A stretch of DNA of 7,512 nt from an uncultured Bacteroidia bacterium. Its GTDB lineage: Bacteria; Bacteroidota; Bacteroidia; Bacteroidales; UBA932. Below the pieces are notes generated by a model that saw only the letters and a list, made by a program, of their open reading frames with translations, made no database searches and was not told the DNA's origin. The stretch is taken from NCBI GenBank assembly GCA_902773305.1, contig CACYEB010000051.1, forward strand, positions 1-7,512, given 5' to 3'. Position 1 is the stretch's first letter, and each line of letters begins with the position of its first letter. A program made the translations under genes and the position numbers. Positions 7,234 through 7,512 of this stretch are shown piece after piece.

Positions 7234-7259
7234 TACCTTTGCACCCACACCCAGCCCCC
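7234..7259 (+). repeat. Distal copy of a promoter/leader repeat (TACCTTTG plus CCACACCCAGCCC)
   Basis: TACCTTTG (7234-7241) followed by CACCCACACCCAGCCC is almost identical to the stretch directly before the tRNA at 7346-7369; the copies are 112 bp apart and differ mainly in the two bases after TTTG and after AGCCC. In the proximal copy the AGCCC runs into the first bases of tRNA-Leu. This copy could be a second, upstream promoter for the tRNA or a remnant of a duplicated tRNA start. No matching -33 is seen. Confidence 0.55.
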
Positions 7260-7307
7260 TCGCTACAGCCTTGCTAACGCACGGCCCTTCCCGGCACGGC
7301 TTCCGCT

Positions 7308-7323
7308 ATCGCCCGACGGCGAT
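7308..7323 (+). other. Short perfect inverted repeat (hairpin) upstream of the tRNA promoter
   Basis: ATCGCC (7308-7313) and GGCGAT (7318-7323) form a 6-bp stem with a CGAC loop. No T-run follows, so it is not a typical intrinsic terminator. It lies between the two promoter copies and touches the -33 TTG of the proximal one. It may be chance in this GC-rich stretch. Confidence 0.3.
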
Positions 7324-7353
7324 TGATAATTCCCGTGAAATGTTTTACCTTTG
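7323..7353 (+). promoter_or_regulatory. Promoter of the split tRNA-Leu gene
   Basis: TTG at 7323-7325 is separated by 20 bases from TACCTTTG at 7346-7353, a good Bacteroidota promoter. The -7 box ends 12 bases before the mature tRNA 5' end at 7366, implying a short 5' leader removed by RNase P. It is the nearest promoter to the tRNA. Confidence 0.72.
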
Positions 7354-7365
7354 TCCCCACACCCA

Positions 7366-7399
7366 GCCCTGGTGGTGGAATGGTAGACACGAGGGACTT
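7366..7399 (+). tRNA. tRNA-Leu (predicted UAA), 5' exon, interrupted after U34
   Basis: The 34 bases fold as the 5' half of a tRNA-Leu: acceptor strand GCCCTGG (7366-7372), T8 and G9, D-arm GTGG...ACAC with GG18-19 (7382-7383) and Leu-like A14 A15, G26 at 7391, anticodon-stem strand AGGGA (7392-7396), then C32, U33 and U34 (7397-7399). The continuation expected for an uninterrupted gene (AAAATCCCT) is absent, and group I intron sequence follows. The Leu(UAA) assignment rests on the Leu-type D-arm, a first anticodon base U, and the insertion site being identical to the known tRNA-Leu(UAA) intron site. The 3' exon should lie beyond the window and end in CCAGGGC. Confidence 0.82.
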
Positions 7400-7512
7400 A
7401 GACGACGGGCTTGTTCCCGTCAATTGAGTGCGCTCTCTGAAAAGAGAGATGTAGAATGCCGTAAATTCAAGGAAGCCTTAACAGGTAATGCTGATGGTAA
7501 TCTTGAGCCAAG
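7400..7512 (+). ncRNA. Group I self-splicing intron in tRNA-Leu, 5' portion (runs off window)
   Basis: P1 forms between exon ACUU (7396-7399) and the guide GAGU (7426-7429), giving the conserved U-G wobble U7399-G7426 at the 5' splice site. An extra hairpin, GACGGG (7404-7409) with CCCGUC (7416-7421), sits in the P1 loop. P2 is a perfect hairpin, CTCTCT (7433-7438) and AGAGAG (7443-7448), capped by a GAAA tetraloop. P4 pairs TCAAG (7467-7471) with CTTGA (7502-7506); GAA follows as J4/5, and GCC (7475-7477) with GGT (7496-7498) forms P5. The strings AAATTCAAGGAAGCC and AATCTTGAGCCAAG match the conserved core of tRNA-type (IC3-like) group I introns. P3', P6-P9, the guanosine site and the 3' splice site lie beyond the window. 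No homing-endonuclease frame is visible so far. Confidence 0.88.

Noticed and set aside
6333..7277. 314-aa plus-strand open frame rich in His, Gln and Arg
   Set aside because: It is antisense to the BASS transporter and its low-complexity composition is typical of a shadow frame.
7308..7325. Intrinsic terminator
   Set aside because: The 6-bp stem is followed by TGATAATT, not a T-run, and it sits upstream of the tRNA rather than after a gene on that strand.
7366..7512. tmRNA or an ordinary uninterrupted class II tRNA
   Set aside because: The D-arm and anticodon strand are tRNA-Leu, but no 3' anticodon strand follows; the later sequence pairs as group I intron P1, P2, P4 and P5 and lacks a tmRNA tag frame.

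Overview
The window looks like a chromosomal segment of a Bacteroidota bacterium, most likely a moderately GC-rich gut-type Bacteroidales; the genus cannot be fixed from this sequence. The basis is the repeated TAnnTTTG -7 promoter element in front of genes, once with a perfect TTTG-N19-TATCTTTG layout, the absence of strong Shine-Dalgarno sequences, and the acpP-fabF pair divergent from purN. Genes are densely packed and mostly housekeeping.

Layout. Positions 2-736 (+) hold the 3' part of a GH77 (4-alpha-glucanotransferase, MalQ-like) gene that seems to lack the catalytic core. Positions 751-1665 (+) encode a sugar-phosphate-type nucleotidyltransferase with its own promoter. It converges, with a 2-bp gap, on fabF (1668-2915, -), which follows acpP (2919-3155, -) in a two-gene fatty-acid synthesis operon. 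A 124-bp divergent promoter region separates acpP from 3280-4719 (+), one open frame that fuses a complete PurN (GAR formyltransferase) to a complete PfkB-family sugar kinase. This again converges with a 2-bp gap on a type-I-like glutamine synthetase gene (4722-6236, -). Upstream of that lies a BASS-family sodium-dependent transporter (6288-7208, -).

The right end is the most striking part. After a 157-bp intergenic region with two near-identical promoter/leader copies, the 5' half of a tRNA-Leu starts at 7366. It is interrupted exactly after U34 of a predicted UAA anticodon. The following sequence to the window end reads as the 5' part of a group I self-splicing intron: P1 with a GAGU guide, a P2 hairpin with a GAAA tetraloop, and P4/P5 with the conserved core strings. 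This is the insertion site of the classic cyanobacterial and plastid tRNA-Leu(UAA) intron, here in an apparent Bacteroidota genome.

Functionally the window mixes carbon storage or glucan metabolism, nucleotide-sugar activation, fatty acid synthesis, purine synthesis and nitrogen assimilation. No mobile element, CRISPR array or defence system was seen, apart from the intron.
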